This document shows positions 15,588-23,949 of a DNA stretch of 64,000 nt, one piece after another. How positions within the stretch are numbered: the first letter of the stretch is position 1; each line of letters starts with the position of its first letter. The notes under the pieces were generated by a model that was not told the origin of the DNA, searched no databases, and saw only the letters and a program-made list of their open reading frames with translations. The translations under genes were made by a program, and so were the position numbers. This DNA comes from Microlunatus parietis (lineage in GTDB: Bacteria > Actinomycetota > Actinomycetes > Propionibacteriales > Propionibacteriaceae), in contig NZ_JACCBU010000001.1 in the NCBI RefSeq assembly GCF_013407955.1, positions 5,580,001 to 5,644,000 on the forward strand, given 5' to 3'.

Positions 15588-16655
15588 ATGGACCTCCCCG
15601 TACCGCCGCCGGTGAAGCCGATGCTGGCCAAGTCGGTCAAGCAGATCCCGGCCGGCGACTTCAGTTACGAACCGAAATGGGACGGCTTCCGCTCGATCAT
15701 CTTCCGTGACGGCGACGAGGTGGAGATCGGCAGCCGCAACGAGCGGCCGATGACCCGCTACTTCCCGGAGATGGTCGAGGCGGTCAAGGCCAACTTCCCC
15801 GATCGCGCCGTGATCGACGGCGAACTGATCGTCATCGGCGAGAGCGGCGACCGGCTCAACTTCGACCTGCTGCAGCAGCGGATCCATCCGGCCGCGAGCC
15901 GGGTCAAGCTGCTGTCGGAGCAGACCCCGGCCCGGTTCATCGCCTTCGATCTGTTGGCGCTCGGCGACGAGGACTACACCGACCGCCCGTTCACCGAACG
16001 CCGGGCCGCGCTCGAGCAGGCCCTGGCGGCGGCCGATGCGCCCGTTCATCTCACCCCGGTCACCCGTGACGCGAAGCTGGCGGAGGACTGGTTCACCCAG
16101 TTCGAGGGCGCCGGCCTGGACGGCGTTGTGGCCAAGGGACTCGACGTGACCTACCAGCCGGACAAGCGGGTCATGTTCAAGATCAAACACGAACGGACCG
16201 CGGACTGCGTGGTGGCCGGCTACCGAGTTCACAAGAGCGGCCCCGACGCGATCGGCTCGTTGCTGCTCGGCCTCTACAACGACGACGGTGATCTTGCTTC
16301 CGTCGGCGTGATCGGCGCTTTCCCGGCGGCCCGGCGGAAGGAGTTGTTCACCGAGCTGCAGCCGCTGGTGACCACGTTCGATGATCATCCGTGGGCCTGG
16401 GCCAAGCAGGAGGAGGGCACCCGGACGCCGCGCAACGCCGAAGGCAGCCGGTGGAGCGGCGGCAAGGACCTGTCCTTCACACCGCTGAGGCCGGAGCTCG
16501 TCGTCGAGGTCCGGTACGAACACATGGAGGGCGTCCGGTTCCGGCACACGGCCCAGTTCAACCGCTGGCGCCCGGACCGAGACCCGAGCTCGTGCACGTA
16601 CGAGCAGCTCGAGGAGCCGGTGAAGTTCGACCTCGGCGACATCCTGGCCGGCTAG
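15588..16655 (+). CDS. ligC: ATP-dependent DNA ligase, LigC type
   Basis: 355 residues, matching the stand-alone actinobacterial LigC ligases. Motif I EPKWDGFR places the adenylated Lys at residue 30. Others are motif Ia-like SRNERPMTRYF, motif III FIAFDLLALG, motif IV LDGVVAKGLD and motif V MFKIKHERTADCVVAGY. An OB-fold follows to the C-terminus (LSFTPLRPELVVEVRYEHMEG, RFRHTAQFNRWRPDRDP). It has no polymerase or nuclease domain, so it is not LigD. LigC enzymes act in excision or gap repair. The start is fixed by the leaderless promoter. Confidence 0.9.
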   Translation: MDLPVPPPVKPMLAKSVKQIPAGDFSYEPKWDGFRSIIFRDGDEVEIGSRNERPMTRYFPEMVEAVKANFPDRAVIDGELIVIGESGDRLNFDLLQQRIHPAASRVKLLSEQTPARFIAFDLLALGDEDYTDRPFTERRAALEQALAAADAPVHLTPVTRDAKLAEDWFTQFEGAGLDGVVAKGLDVTYQPDKRVMFKIKHERTADCVVAGYRVHKSGPDAIGSLLLGLYNDDGDLASVGVIGAFPAARRKELFTELQPLVTTFDDHPWAWAKQEEGTRTPRNAEGSRWSGGKDLSFTPLRPELVVEVRYEHMEGVRFRHTAQFNRWRPDRDPSSCTYEQLEEPVKFDLGDILAG

Positions 16656-16659
16656 ACGC

Positions 16660-17646
16660 ATGAGCGAACGGAGTCTTGAGGAGCTGGCCGACCTGGCCAC
16701 GCCCTGGGCGATCCGGGTCGTGATCACGCTCGGCGTACCGGAGTTGCTGGCCGACGGAGCGCGGCCGGCGGATGACCTCGCTGCGGCCACGGATTGTGAT
16801 GCCGCCTATCTGCGCCGGATTCTCGCGCACCTGGCCGGGCGCGGGCTGTTCCGGCAGGAGCAGCCGGGCCGGTTCGCGCTGACCGAGGCCGGGCAGCAGT
16901 TGCGGGGTGAGGGGGCTCGGCTCGGCTACGACCTGGACGGGGTCGGTGGCCGGTTCGCCCACGCCTGGACCACGCTCGCCGATGCCGTCAGAGAAGGCAG
17001 GCCGGTCTACGCCGAGAAGTTCGGCCGACCGTTCTGGGAGGATCTGGCCGCTCACCCGAGGCTGTCGGCGGACTTCGACGCGATGATGGGCCCGGCCGGG
17101 CACGGCGAGCCCGATCCGCGGATCCTGCCCGAGCAGGCCTGGGCCGGCGTGACCAGGATCGTCGATGTCGGCGGCGGCGCGGGCTACAAGCTCGCCGCGC
17201 TCCTGAAGGCCCGGCCGGAGCTGCGCGGGACCCTGGTCGAGCTGCCGCCGACGGCCGCGCGGGCCGAGCAGGTCCTGGCCGAGGCCGGTCTGGCGGATCG
17301 GTCCGAGGTGGTGGCGCAGAGCTTCTTCGAGCCGCTGCCGCCGGGCGCGGACCTCTACCAGCTGTCCAGCATCATCAACGACTTCCCGGACCCGGAGGCC
17401 GTCGCGATCCTGACCCGGTGCGCCGAGGCGGCGGGCCGGACCGGACGGGTCCTGGTCCGTGGCGGCGTCGCCGACGACGACCATCAACCGTCCGGCCTCG
17501 AGGTCGAACTGGTGCTGCTCGGCGGCCGAGTCCGCGGACTGGCCGAGTTCACTGCCCTGGCCGCCCCCGCCGGTCTGAGGATCAAGGATCTGCACCGTCC
17601 GCCCGCCGGCCTGGTCGCGGAACTCGTGGTCGACGCGTCCAACTGA
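16660..17646 (+). CDS. SAM-dependent O-methyltransferase (acetylserotonin/hydroxyindole OMT-like family 2)
   Basis: 328 residues. The N-terminus is a winged-helix dimerisation domain (LATPWAIRVVITLGVPELL, ATDCDAAYLRRILAHLAGRGLF, RFALTEAGQQLR). The SAM site is RIVDVGGGAGYKLAALLKARPEL with acidic loop LVELPPTA, and LYQLSSIINDFPDPEAVAILTRC replaces the usual LSYILHDW segment. Plant-type small-molecule O-methyltransferases share this layout. Only 4 nt separate it from the ligase gene, so they may be co-transcribed, though no functional link is evident. The substrate is unknown. Confidence 0.82.
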   Translation: MSERSLEELADLATPWAIRVVITLGVPELLADGARPADDLAAATDCDAAYLRRILAHLAGRGLFRQEQPGRFALTEAGQQLRGEGARLGYDLDGVGGRFAHAWTTLADAVREGRPVYAEKFGRPFWEDLAAHPRLSADFDAMMGPAGHGEPDPRILPEQAWAGVTRIVDVGGGAGYKLAALLKARPELRGTLVELPPTAARAEQVLAEAGLADRSEVVAQSFFEPLPPGADLYQLSSIINDFPDPEAVAILTRCAEAAGRTGRVLVRGGVADDDHQPSGLEVELVLLGGRVRGLAEFTALAAPAGLRIKDLHRPPAGLVAELVVDASN

Positions 17647-17654
17647 CGGCCGGC

Positions 17655-17798
17655 TCAGAGGTCGGGCGGCAGGTCCCGGCCGTCGCGCTCGGCGCCGCCG
17701 TTGGCCGTGTGGTGGCGCAGGTTGATGATCGCGGCGACCAGGCCGCCCCAGATGATCACCATCGCCACGAGCATCATGATGATCGCCGCGCCGCTCAT
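17655..17798 (-). CDS. metS: Small single-helix protein of an NSS amino-acid importer (MetS-like)
   Basis: 47 residues: a single hydrophobic helix (IIMMLVAMVIIWGGLVAAII) then a short polar tail. It overlaps the end of the NSS transporter gene (ATGA type), exactly where corynebacterial metS follows metP. In that system the small subunit is needed for methionine/alanine import. GGAGGAGG precedes its ATG. The assignment rests on size, topology and position. Confidence 0.75.
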   Translation of the reverse strand: MSGAAIIMMLVAMVIIWGGLVAAIINLRHHTANGGAERDGRDLPPDL

Positions 17799-19330
17799 GC
17801 CGCCTCCTCCGGGACCCGGTCGGGTTCGTAGCCGTCGACCTGCGTGCCCGCCCGCCACCTGGTCCGGCCCGCGATCAGGCCGAACACCAGCGACGCGACT
17901 GCGATGCCCCAGCCGAACACCGCGAGCATCCACAGCGGATAGCCCTCGTACGGCTCGCGCAGGTCCGTGATCAGCTGCTGCACCAGCACCACGGTGAGCC
18001 CCACCGGGACGACGCCGCCGATGAGCACGTTCCACCACCGGCCCAGCCGCACCGAACCTTGCTTGTTGTGGTGAGCCGCCAGCTCGGGCAGCGCCCTGGC
18101 GCCCCAGGCCACCGCGAGGGTGCTCACCACCGCGGCGAGCAGGATGCCGTACTGGTTGACGAAGTGATCCACGATGTCGAGCACGCTCAGCCCGCTCGCC
18201 GTCGAGAAGAACACCAGGCTGACGGCGGCGGCGGGCACCGTCACGATCAGCGTCGCCCGGACCCGGGTCAACTCGAACTTGTCCCGGACTGCGGAGATCA
18301 CCACCTCGAGGACGCTGATCAGCGAGGTGATGCCGGCGAGCACCAACGAGCCGAAGAACAGCACGCCGAGCAACCCGCCGACGGGCGCCTGGCTGATGAT
18401 CGTCGGGAACACGATGAACGCGAGTCCGATGCCACTGGCGACCACCTCGGTGACTTCGACGCCCTGGGCCTGCGCGAGGAAACCCAGCGCCGCGAACACG
18501 CCGATGCCCGCGAGCAGCTCGAAACCGGAGTTCGACAGCCCGACCACGAGCCCGGAGCCGCTCATGTCGGTCTTGCGCCCCACGTACGAGCTGTACGTGA
18601 TCATGATTCCGAAGCCGACCGACAGCGAGAAGAAGATCTGGCCGAGCGCGGCGCCCCAGACGCCCGGCACCAGCAGCGCCGACCAGTCGGGCGTGAAGAG
18701 TGCGTCGAGACCGGTCGCCGCGCCCGGCAGCAGCAGCGCCTGCACCACCAGCGCGCCGAACGCGACCATCAGCAGCGGGATGAAGATCACCGCGGTGCGG
18801 CCGACGCCCTGCTGGACGCCGAGAGCCATGATCACGATGGTCACCAGCCAGACGGCCGCGAGCGGCACCAGCACGCCCGGGACGACGGCGAAGGAGACGC
18901 CGTCGGCGACCTGCAGGAACTCCTGCATCAGGAATCCTTCCGGGTCGTCGCCCCAGGCCTGGGTGACGGAGAACCCGGTGTAGCTCACCGCCCAGGCGAT
19001 CACCGCGGCGTAGTAGACCGCGATCGCGACGCAGATGGCGACCTGCCACCAGCCGATCCCCTCGGCCCAGCGGCGTAGCCGGGCGAACGCCAGCGGCGCC
19101 GAGCCGCGGAACCGGTGCCCGAGGGCGTAGTCGAAGAGGAGGAACGGCAACCCGGCGACGACCAGCGCGACGATGTACGGGATCACGAAGGCGCCGCCGC
19201 CGCCCTCGTAGGCGACGTAGGGGAACCGCCAGATGTTGCCGAGTCCGACCGCGGAGCCGATCGCGGCCATGATGAACACGGTGCGGGAGGAAAAGGCCCC
19301 GCGTTTGGCCTCCGTTGCGGTGTCGGTCAT
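17795..19330 (-). CDS. metP: Sodium-dependent NSS-family amino-acid transporter (MetP-like)
   Basis: 511 residues with about 12 helices. Sodium/substrate-site signatures are in helix 1 (FIMAAIGSAVGLGNIWRFPY) and helix 6/8 (GQIFFSLSVGFGIMITYSSY). The fold is LeuT-like; the neighbouring MetS-like gene points to methionine or alanine import. The ATG at 19330 has GGAGGAAG just upstream and begins MTDTATEAKRG; the in-frame extension further upstream lacks family similarity. TAGCGT (19359-19364) is a likely -10. Divergent from sufR. Confidence 0.87.
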   Translation of the reverse strand: MTDTATEAKRGAFSSRTVFIMAAIGSAVGLGNIWRFPYVAYEGGGGAFVIPYIVALVVAGLPFLLFDYALGHRFRGSAPLAFARLRRWAEGIGWWQVAICVAIAVYYAAVIAWAVSYTGFSVTQAWGDDPEGFLMQEFLQVADGVSFAVVPGVLVPLAAVWLVTIVIMALGVQQGVGRTAVIFIPLLMVAFGALVVQALLLPGAATGLDALFTPDWSALLVPGVWGAALGQIFFSLSVGFGIMITYSSYVGRKTDMSGSGLVVGLSNSGFELLAGIGVFAALGFLAQAQGVEVTEVVASGIGLAFIVFPTIISQAPVGGLLGVLFFGSLVLAGITSLISVLEVVISAVRDKFELTRVRATLIVTVPAAAVSLVFFSTASGLSVLDIVDHFVNQYGILLAAVVSTLAVAWGARALPELAAHHNKQGSVRLGRWWNVLIGGVVPVGLTVVLVQQLITDLREPYEGYPLWMLAVFGWGIAVASLVFGLIAGRTRWRAGTQVDGYEPDRVPEEAA

Positions 19331-19428
19331 CTTCCTCCGTCCGGGATCGGTGGCGACCACGCTAGCGCCGTCGTCCTGGGCGGGCCAGCCTTCCGCGAAA
19401 CCCGGGCCTGCGGTTAGTCCACCCTTAT

Positions 19429-19468
19429 TTGAAACCAAACGGCGAATAAGAGCACACTGGTGTTGTGA
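19429..19468 (+). promoter_or_regulatory. sufR promoter with SufR-like operator over the start codon
   Basis: A -35-like TTGAAA (19429-19434), an 18-bp spacer, CACACT (19453-19458), then 6 nt to GTG 19465. The inverted repeat ACACT-N5-TGTGA (19454-19468) covers the -10 and the start codon; it is the same motif I recall for mycobacterial SufR. CTTATT (19424-19429) and AATAAG (19445-19450) form an outer inverted repeat. Confidence 0.65.
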
Positions 19469-20142
19469 AAAACGCGGACGCTGATTCCTCGACCAGGCAG
19501 CGGGTCGCGTCCTCGATCCTCGAGTACGGCCCGTCCACCGCGGCGGCGCTGGCCGAACGCCTCGATCTTACGGCGGCGGCCATTCGCCGCCATCTCGACG
19601 TGCTCACCGAGCAGGGCCAGATCGAGGCCCGGGAACAGCGCGTGTACGGGCATCGCGGGCGCGGGCGCCCGGCCAAGGTGTTCGTGCTCACCGACGCAGG
19701 CCGGCAGGAGTTCTACGCCGCGTACGACGAGCTGGCGATCTCCGCGCTCGACTACCTGCGCGAGCACGCCGGGCCGGACGCGGTGGCAGCGTTCGCCGAG
19801 GCCCGGATCGCCGAGACCGAGCAGCGCTACGCGCGGATCCTGGCCCAGTCCGGGCCCGACGTCACGCCGGCCGAGGCGCTGGCGGCGGCCCTGTCGGACG
19901 ACGGCTACGTCGCGGCGAGCCGACCGGCCGGCACCGGCGAGCAGCTGTGCCAGCACCACTGCCCGGTCGCGCACGTGGCCGAGCGGTTCCCCGAGCTTTG
20001 CGAGGCCGAGACCAGGGCTTTCGCCCGGCTGCTCGGCGTCCACGTCCAGCGGCTGGCGACGATCGCCCACGGCGACGGCGTCTGCACCACCCATATTCCG
20101 AAGGCCACCACCGAAACCGCAACCGAAAGGTCTCACTCATGA
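19465..20142 (+). CDS. sufR: SufR, Fe-S sensing repressor of the suf operon
   Basis: 225 residues. N-terminal winged helix (STRQRVASSILEYGPSTAAALAERLDLTAAAIRRHLDVLTEQG) with wing REQRVYGHRGRGRPAKVFVLTD. The C-terminus holds the cluster cysteines CQHHC (about 172-176) and LC in FPELCEAE (about 188). Represses suf when Fe-S clusters are sufficient. First gene of the operon; its stop overlaps the sufB ATG. Start GTG 19465 agrees with the leaderless spacing and lies inside its own operator. Confidence 0.9.
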   Translation: MKNADADSSTRQRVASSILEYGPSTAAALAERLDLTAAAIRRHLDVLTEQGQIEAREQRVYGHRGRGRPAKVFVLTDAGRQEFYAAYDELAISALDYLREHAGPDAVAAFAEARIAETEQRYARILAQSGPDVTPAEALAAALSDDGYVAASRPAGTGEQLCQHHCPVAHVAERFPELCEAETRAFARLLGVHVQRLATIAHGDGVCTTHIPKATTETATERSHS

Positions 20143-21590
20143 CGCAGACCCCCGACATCGCGAACCGTCCCGTCGGCACCGGTCACACCCAGGAGGAACA
20201 CCTGGAGGCGCTCGGTAAATACCAGTGGGGTTGGGCCGACTCCGACACCGCGGGCGCCGCAGCGCGCCGCGGGTTGAGCGATGACGTGGTCGCCGACATC
20301 TCCCGGCTGAAGAGCGAGCCGGACTGGATGCTCGACCTGCGGCTCAAGGGACACAAGCTGTTCCGGCGCAAGCCGATGCCGACCTGGGGCGCCGATCTCT
20401 CCGGCATCGACTTCGAGAACATCAAGTACTTCGTCCGTTCCACGGAGAAGCAGGCCGCCAGCTGGGAGGACCTGCCCGAGGACATCAAGAACACCTACGA
20501 CAAGCTCGGCATCCCGGAGGCGGAGAAGGCCCGCCTGGTTGCCGGCGTCGCCGCCCAGTACGAGTCCGAGGTGGTCTACCACAAGATCAACGAGGAGCTC
20601 GAGAAGCAGGGCGTGGTGTTCCTGGACACCGACACCGCGCTGAAGGAGTACCCGGAGCTGTTCCAGGAGTACTTCGGCACCGTGATCCCGGTCGGCGACA
20701 ACAAGTTCGCCGCGCTGAACACGGCGGTCTGGTCCGGCGGCTCGTTCATCTACGTGCCGAAGGGCGTCCACGTGGAGATCCCGCTGCAGGCGTACTTCCG
20801 GATCAACACCGAGAACATGGGCCAGTTCGAGCGGACCTTGATCATCGTCGACGAGGGTGCCTACGTGCACTACGTCGAGGGCTGTACGGCGCCGATCTAC
20901 TCGTCCGACTCGCTGCACTCGGCGGTGGTGGAGATCGTGGTCAAGAAGAACGCCCGGTGCCGCTACACGACGATTCAGAACTGGTCGAACAACGTGTACA
21001 ACCTGGTCACCAAGCGCGCCACCTGCGAGGAGGGCGCGACCATGGAATGGGTCGACGGCAACATCGGCTCCAAGGTGACCATGAAGTACCCGGCGGTCTA
21101 CCTGATGGGCGAGCACGCCCGCGGCGAGACCCTGTCGGTCGCGTTCGCCGGCGAGGGCCAGCACCAGGACGCCGGCTCGAAGATGGTGCACTGCGCGCCG
21201 CACACGTCGTCCTCGATCATCTCGAAGTCGGTCGCCCGCGGCGGCGGCCGGGCCTCGTACCGCGGGCTGGTGCAGGTCGACGCCGGGGCGCACCACTCGG
21301 CCTCGGTGGTGAAGTGCGACGCGCTGCTCGTCGATCAGATCAGCCGCTCCGACACGTACCCCTACAACGACATCCGCGAGGACGACGTCTCGATGGCCCA
21401 CGAGGCGACCGTGTCCAAGGTGAGCGAAGATCAACTCTTCTACCTGATGTCGCGCGGGCTGGAGGAGGACGAGGCGATGGCCTTGATCGTCCGCGGCTTC
21501 GTCGAGCCGATCGCCCGCGAACTGCCGATGGAGTACGCGCTCGAGCTGAACCGGCTGATCGAGCTGCAGATGGAAGGCGCGGTCGGCTGA
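20139..21590 (+). CDS. sufB: Fe-S cluster scaffold subunit SufB
   Basis: 483 residues, full length. Characteristic beta-helix segments include AALNTAVWSGGSFIYVPKGV, YVHYVEGCTAPIYSSDSLHSA, TTIQNWSNNVYNLVTKR and CDALLVDQISRSDTYPYNDI. The cluster-assembly Cys is in VVKCDALL. SufB forms the SufBC2D complex in the cytoplasm on which Fe-S clusters are built. ATGA overlap with sufR. No intein is present, unlike some mycobacterial SufB proteins. Confidence 0.96.
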   Translation: MTQTPDIANRPVGTGHTQEEHLEALGKYQWGWADSDTAGAAARRGLSDDVVADISRLKSEPDWMLDLRLKGHKLFRRKPMPTWGADLSGIDFENIKYFVRSTEKQAASWEDLPEDIKNTYDKLGIPEAEKARLVAGVAAQYESEVVYHKINEELEKQGVVFLDTDTALKEYPELFQEYFGTVIPVGDNKFAALNTAVWSGGSFIYVPKGVHVEIPLQAYFRINTENMGQFERTLIIVDEGAYVHYVEGCTAPIYSSDSLHSAVVEIVVKKNARCRYTTIQNWSNNVYNLVTKRATCEEGATMEWVDGNIGSKVTMKYPAVYLMGEHARGETLSVAFAGEGQHQDAGSKMVHCAPHTSSSIISKSVARGGGRASYRGLVQVDAGAHHSASVVKCDALLVDQISRSDTYPYNDIREDDVSMAHEATVSKVSEDQLFYLMSRGLEEDEAMALIVRGFVEPIARELPMEYALELNRLIELQMEGAVG

Positions 21591-21602
21591 CGCCGATCGG
21601 CT

Positions 21603-21619
21603 CCTTCGACAGGCTCAGG
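21603..21619 (+). repeat. CCTTCGACAGGCTCAGG repeat between sufB and sufD
   Basis: A copy of the dispersed repeat occupies most of the 58-nt spacer between sufB and sufD, the only spacer longer than 20 nt in the suf operon. It shows no extended hairpin and no U-tract, so it is probably not a terminator. Confidence 0.8.
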
Positions 21620-21648
21620 ACACAAGACCAAAGACAGAAAGCGAAACT

Positions 21649-22833
21649 GTGACGACGACAACCCCGAACGTCGCTGGTGCGGTCGAGACCAGTGACCGGG
21701 TGGCCAGCCACCTGCACCCGGAAGGGTCCTTCGCGGTCGATGATCATGCCGTGCCGACCGGGCTCGAGGAGGTCTGGCGGTTCACCCCGCTGAAGCGCCT
21801 CCGCGGCCTGCACAAGGACGCCCCGTTCGGCGGTGGCACGATCACGCTGGACGCCGTGCTGCCCGAGGGCGTCACGGTGTCCGAGGTGCCGGCCGACGAC
21901 GCGGTGGTCGGGTCCAGCGGCTACGTGCCGGCGGACCGGATCAGCGCGCGGGCCTGGCAGGCGGCCGAGACGGTGACCGTGATCAAGATCGCCAAGGAGG
22001 CCGTGGTGGCCGACGCTGCGGTGATCACCCACACCGGGTCGAGCACCGAGACCGCGACCGCCGGCCATGCGGTGATCGTCGCCGAGCCGTTCTCCAAGGC
22101 GACCATCGTGCTCCGCTTCGAGGGCAGCGCGACCGTCGCCGACGTGATCGAGATCGTCGTCGGCGAGGGCGCTCAGCTGACCGTGGTCAGCGTGCAGGAC
22201 TGGGCCGACGACGCGGTGCACCACACCTCGCAGCACGCCCTGGTCGGCCGTGACTCCACGCTGCGGCACGTCGCGATCTCGTTCGGCGGCGACCTGGTCC
22301 GGATGAACGCCTCCGTCGCGTACGAGAGCACCGGCGGCGAGGCCGAGCTGCTGGGCCTCTACTTCGCCGACGCCGGGCAGCACCTGGAGCACCGGCTGTT
22401 CGTCGATCACAACGCGCCGAAGTCGCGCAGCAACGTCGACTACAAGGGCGCGCTGCAGGGCCAGGGCGCGCACGCCGTGTGGATCGGCGACGTGCTGATC
22501 CGCAAGGCGGCCGAGGGCATCGAGACGTACGAGTCGAACAAGAACCTCGTGCTGACCGACGGCTGCCGGGCCGACGCCGTGCCGAACCTGGAGATCGAGA
22601 CCGGCGAGATCGCGGGCGCCGGCCACGCCGCCACCACCGGCCGGTTCGACGACGAGCAGTTGTTCTACCTGCGCAGTCGCGGCATCGACGAGGCCGAGGC
22701 CCGGCGCCTGGTGGTGCACGGCTTCTTCGCCGACATCATCCGCAAGATCGGCATCCCGGCCGTCGAGGACAAGCTGATGCAGGCGGTGGAGGCGGAGCTC
22801 GCGATCAACATCGGACTGCCGGCGGCGTCCTGA
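21649..22833 (+). CDS. sufD: Fe-S cluster assembly protein SufD
   Basis: 394 residues. Matches SufD in size and in the C-terminal beta-helix: LFVDHNAPKSRSNVDYKGALQ, GDVLIRKAAEGIETYESNKN, DAVPNLEIETGEIAGAGHAA, FYLRSRGIDEAEARRLVVHG. Partner of SufB and SufC. Start GTG 21649 follows a weak purine-rich stretch (AAAGACAGAAAG). The stop TGA shares one base with the next ATG. Confidence 0.93.
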   Translation: MTTTTPNVAGAVETSDRVASHLHPEGSFAVDDHAVPTGLEEVWRFTPLKRLRGLHKDAPFGGGTITLDAVLPEGVTVSEVPADDAVVGSSGYVPADRISARAWQAAETVTVIKIAKEAVVADAAVITHTGSSTETATAGHAVIVAEPFSKATIVLRFEGSATVADVIEIVVGEGAQLTVVSVQDWADDAVHHTSQHALVGRDSTLRHVAISFGGDLVRMNASVAYESTGGEAELLGLYFADAGQHLEHRLFVDHNAPKSRSNVDYKGALQGQGAHAVWIGDVLIRKAAEGIETYESNKNLVLTDGCRADAVPNLEIETGEIAGAGHAATTGRFDDEQLFYLRSRGIDEAEARRLVVHGFFADIIRKIGIPAVEDKLMQAVEAELAINIGLPAAS

Positions 22834-23162
22834 TGAGCTACGTCAGGGCCTGTTCGGCCGCCGAGGTCGCACCGGAATCGGCGATCCCGGTGGACGTCGA
22901 TGATCACGAACTGGCGATCGTCCATTCGGGCGGTGCCTACTACGCGATCGCCGACGAGTGCTCGCACGCGGCGATCCCGCTCTCCGAGGGCGATGTCGGC
23001 GACGGCGAGATCGAGTGCTACCTGCACGGGTCCCGGTTCTCGCTGAAGACCGGCGAACCGCTCGGCCTCCCCGCGACCGAACCGGTCGCCGTCTACCCCT
23101 GCAAGATCGTCGACGGCGAGGTTCTGGTCGACGTCACCAACCCCAACTCTGCAACGAACTAG
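22833..23162 (+). CDS. Rieske [2Fe-2S] ferredoxin-like protein within the suf operon
   Basis: 109 residues. Rieske ligands are visible as CSH in DECSHAAIPLSEGDV and CYLH in EIECYLHGSRFSL. It is a soluble, stand-alone Rieske ferredoxin with no signal or anchor (the NirD/BphF-like type). Rieske genes occur at this place in several actinobacterial suf operons; an electron-transfer role in cluster assembly is plausible but unproven. TGATG junction with sufD. Confidence 0.88.
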   Translation: MSYVRACSAAEVAPESAIPVDVDDHELAIVHSGGAYYAIADECSHAAIPLSEGDVGDGEIECYLHGSRFSLKTGEPLGLPATEPVAVYPCKIVDGEVLVDVTNPNSATN

Positions 23163-23181
23163 ACCAGGAGTCACACCCCAC

Positions 23182-23949
23182 ATGTCCAACCTCGAGATCC
23201 GCGACCTGCACGTGACGGTCGAGACCGAAGCCGGCACCAAGGAGATCCTCAAGGGTGTCGATCTCACGATCAACAGCGGCGAGACGCACGCGATCATGGG
23301 ACCGAACGGCTCCGGCAAGTCGACCCTGGCCTACTCGATCGCGGGCCACCCCAAGTACACGATCACCCAGGGCTCGGTGACGCTAGACGGCGAGGACATC
23401 CTCGGCCTGACCGTCGACGAGCGCGCCCGGGCCGGCCTGTTCCTCGCCATGCAGTACCCGGTCGAGGTGCCGGGCGTCTCGGTGTCCAACTTCCTCCGCA
23501 CCGCCAAGACCGCGATCGACGGGCAGGCGCCGAAGCTGCGCACCTGGGCGCGTGACGTCAATACGGCGATGGAGCGGGTCGACATGGACCCCGAGATGGC
23601 CAACCGCAGCCTCAACGAGGGCTTCTCCGGCGGCGAGAAGAAGCGGCACGAGATCGTCCAACTGGAGCTGCTCAACCCGAAGTTCGCGATCTTGGACGAG
23701 ACCGACTCCGGCCTCGACATCGACGCGCTGCGGATCGTCTCCGACGGCGTCAACCGCTACAGCGCCCAGGGCGACCGCGGCGTGCTGTTGATCACCCACT
23801 ACACGCGGATCCTGCGCTACATCAAGCCGGACCACGTGCACGTCTTCGTCGCCGGCCGGGTGGCCGAGCAGGGTGGCGCGGAACTGGCCGAGCGGCTCGA
23901 GGCCGAGGGCTATGACCGCTACGTGAAGGCTGCGCGCGCCGGTGTCTGA
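23182..23949 (+). CDS. sufC: Fe-S cluster assembly ATPase SufC
   Basis: 255 residues. ABC-type ATPase with Walker A GPNGSGKSTLAYSI, signature FSGGEKKRHEIVQLELL (SufC-specific form), Walker B KFAILDETDSGLDIDAL and H-loop LLITHYTRIL. Works in the SufBC2D scaffold; no membrane partner exists. AGGAG lies 12 nt before the ATG. The stop overlaps the start of sufS by 8 nt. Confidence 0.96.
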   Translation: MSNLEIRDLHVTVETEAGTKEILKGVDLTINSGETHAIMGPNGSGKSTLAYSIAGHPKYTITQGSVTLDGEDILGLTVDERARAGLFLAMQYPVEVPGVSVSNFLRTAKTAIDGQAPKLRTWARDVNTAMERVDMDPEMANRSLNEGFSGGEKKRHEIVQLELLNPKFAILDETDSGLDIDALRIVSDGVNRYSAQGDRGVLLITHYTRILRYIKPDHVHVFVAGRVAEQGGAELAERLEAEGYDRYVKAARAGV

